The notes under the pieces were generated by a model. That model worked only from the letters and a program-made list of their open reading frames with translations. It ran no database searches and was not told the DNA's origin. Shown in pieces: positions 43,748 to 44,488 of a DNA stretch of 44,488 nt (the first letter of the stretch is position 1; each line of letters starts with the position of its first letter). The stretch covers positions 1 through 44,488 of the forward strand of contig NZ_JAMXBE010000023.1 of NCBI RefSeq assembly GCF_024704835.1, read 5' to 3'. This DNA is from Parapedobacter tibetensis. GTDB lineage: Bacteria; Bacteroidota; Bacteroidia; Sphingobacteriales; Sphingobacteriaceae. The translations under genes were made by a program, and so were the position numbers.

Positions 43748-44035
43748 TTATACGTTGGGTAAAATTTGATACAAAGTTAACAAATCGGCTAAGATAATGG
43801 GTCTAATGGGGCTAGTGTCCATGCTGTCGGAATCACCAGCAGTCAAAATGGCATCTTCTAACCTGACACCATAGACAGACCGTTTGTAAACGACGGTAAT
43901 TTCGTTAATGGCAGCCTTCGTCCACTTGAAGAAATCAATTTGGCTGTTGCGGACAGTAGCTGTTTTTGAGCCGAGAATTACAAGAAGTTTGGCTCTATGA
44001 CGGATAGTGTGGGTAATCGAATTTAGCCTCTCCAC
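43748..44035 (-). CDS. doubtful 95-codon open frame
   Basis: The frame starts with ATG and has mixed composition. There is no signal peptide, motif or family I recognise. The surrounding DNA looks decayed, so it may be a chance or remnant frame. Confidence 0.2.
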   Translation of the reverse strand: MERLNSITHTIRHRAKLLVILGSKTATVRNSQIDFFKWTKAAINEITVVYKRSVYGVRLEDAILTAGDSDSMDTSPIRPIILADLLTLYQILPNV

Positions 44036-44125
44036 GGTTGGGGATGAATTGGAGACGGCTTCGGATATAAACCGGATGGGTACCGGGCAAGCGACGACCC
44101 TTGATCGGCCTGCGCCCGTACCAGC

Positions 44126-44169
44126 CCCGTTGTAGTCTCGAAGAAATCCCGTTGCAGTCCCGAAGGAGC
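44126..44169. repeat. two tandem 22-base repeats
   Basis: CCCGTTGTAGTCTCGAAGAAA (start of the first unit) and CCCGTTGCAGTCCCGAAGGA (start of the second) differ at 5 of 22 positions, all transitions. They are in direct orientation without a spacer. This is a remnant of a repeat array or an expanded motif; it is too short to be a CRISPR. Confidence 0.6.
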
Positions 44170-44251
44170 TCCGAAAATGTCTACACGTTGTCTAGTTTTT
44201 GTCAAACCACTGGTCGGTATTCTTCATCGAACCAGTCCCCTCAAAGGTTTT

Positions 44252-44279
44252 GCCTCTAGCGGGCGTCCGCTGCGTAGGC
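44252..44279. repeat. small hairpin
   Basis: AGCGG-gcgt-CCGCT (44258-44271) inside an outer GCCT/AGGC pair (44252-44255 and 44276-44279). No T tract follows, so it is not a clear terminator. Confidence 0.4.
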
Positions 44280-44361
44280 AGGTTAAGTGAATCCGTTTAG
44301 CCATACAAAGCGTCATAGAACCAGAAGTTTTAGCGATGGAAAAAGCAAAATATGCGTCTAT

Positions 44362-44399
44362 GCATAAAAAAAAGCTCTTTTTGAGAAAAAAGAGCTTTT
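44362..44399 (-). terminator. terminator of tRNA-Lys(CTT)
   Basis: Minus-strand AAAAGCTCTTTTT and AAAAAGAGCTTTT arms followed by T residues, ten bases after the tRNA 3' end. Confidence 0.85.
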
Positions 44400-44408
44400 A
44401 GAAACTAG

Positions 44409-44481
44409 TGACCCCGCAGAGATTCGAACTCTGGACCCACTGATTAAGAGTCAGTTGCTCTACCAGCTGAGCTACGGAGTC
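44409..44481 (-). tRNA. tRNA-Lys, anticodon CTT
   Basis: A complete 73-nt cloverleaf. The acceptor strands GACTCCG and CGGGGTC pair, then discriminator A. The anticodon stem ACTGA/TCAGT encloses loop CTCTTAA, giving anticodon CTT. The T-arm has TTCGAAT in its loop. CCA is not encoded. The D-arm (GTAGCTCAGCTGGTAGAGC) is identical to that of tRNA-Lys(TTT) at 5496-5568. The promoter lies beyond the window. Confidence 0.97.
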
Positions 44482-44488
44482 TATTTAT

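Larger units (their letters stand above)
43718..44408. other. degenerate GC-rich end region
   Basis: About 690 bases without a credible intact gene. A 95-codon frame on the minus strand (43748-44035) resembles nothing I know. A tandem repeat (44126-44169), a hairpin (44252-44279) and the tRNA-Lys(CTT) terminator are listed separately. Confidence 0.5.

Noticed and set aside
44126-44169. CRISPR array
   Set aside because: Only two adjacent units without spacers and no cas genes.

Overview
The window looks like a piece of a Bacteroidota chromosome, most likely from the Sphingobacteriaceae or a near relative. Three lines of evidence support this. Intergenic regions carry many copies of the Bacteroidota primary promoter (TTG or TTTG, 19-20 bases, then TAnnTTTG). 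Several genes belong to families typical of the phylum (DUF4199, DUF4783, DUF2851, LuxC-like acyl-CoA reductase, a beta-barrel protein ending in Phe). Shine-Dalgarno sites are mostly absent. There is no CRISPR array, phage or intact transposon.

Layout. 1-5.5 kb is an accessory, partly decayed stretch. It holds a higBA toxin-antitoxin pair, an alpha/beta hydrolase, an AraC regulator beside an aldo/keto reductase, the tail of an S41-like peptidase, the head of a NUDIX gene, two possible tRNA 3'-end relics, and two unexplained inverted-repeat elements. It ends at tRNA-Lys(TTT). 5.7-12.6 kb holds prmC with an amidohydrolase, divergent from ribD, then an ABC importer of the Trp/Tyr type (permease and ATPase only), a DUF2851 protein and a PspC protein. 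12.6-18.3 kb holds an ankyrin protein, a 670-base noncoding region with two apparent RNA genes, ubiX, and an operon of a dihydroorotase-like protein without its metal ligands, an acidic unknown protein, a DUF4199 membrane protein and a GT2 glycosyltransferase. 18.4-25.6 kb holds a CorC-like protein, lon, a TPR protein, a lipoprotein and gpmI. 25.9-31.6 kb holds a DUF4783 gene, nadC, plsY, an M48 lipoprotein and pdxH-nuoC-nuoD. 31.9-37.9 kb holds an OmpX-like barrel, grpE-dnaJ, ftsE, an acyl-CoA reductase divergent from a ferredoxin, and a universal stress protein. 38-43 kb holds a DUF480 protein, an HDAC-like deacetylase, a nucleoid-associated protein, a Tat-exported Gfo/Idh/MocA protein and a lipoprotein. 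The last 1.5 kb is again accessory: a DJ-1/PfpI-like protein without its cysteine, degenerate GC-rich repeats and tRNA-Lys(CTT).

Most genes are housekeeping: translation (prmC, two tRNA-Lys), cofactors (ribD, ubiX, nadC, pdxH), protein quality control (lon, grpE-dnaJ), phospholipid synthesis (plsY), glycolysis (gpmI) and respiration (nuoCD). The least expected signals are (a) at least four short promoter-to-terminator units that look like roughly 65-75-nt noncoding RNAs, (b) a roughly 180-nt candidate RNA or leader before ubiX, (c) the conserved but catalytically emptied dihydroorotase in an operon, (d) nuoCD split from the rest of complex I, and (e) promoters placed so close to start codons that several mRNAs should be leaderless. 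All RNA genes except the tRNAs are inferred from sequence only.
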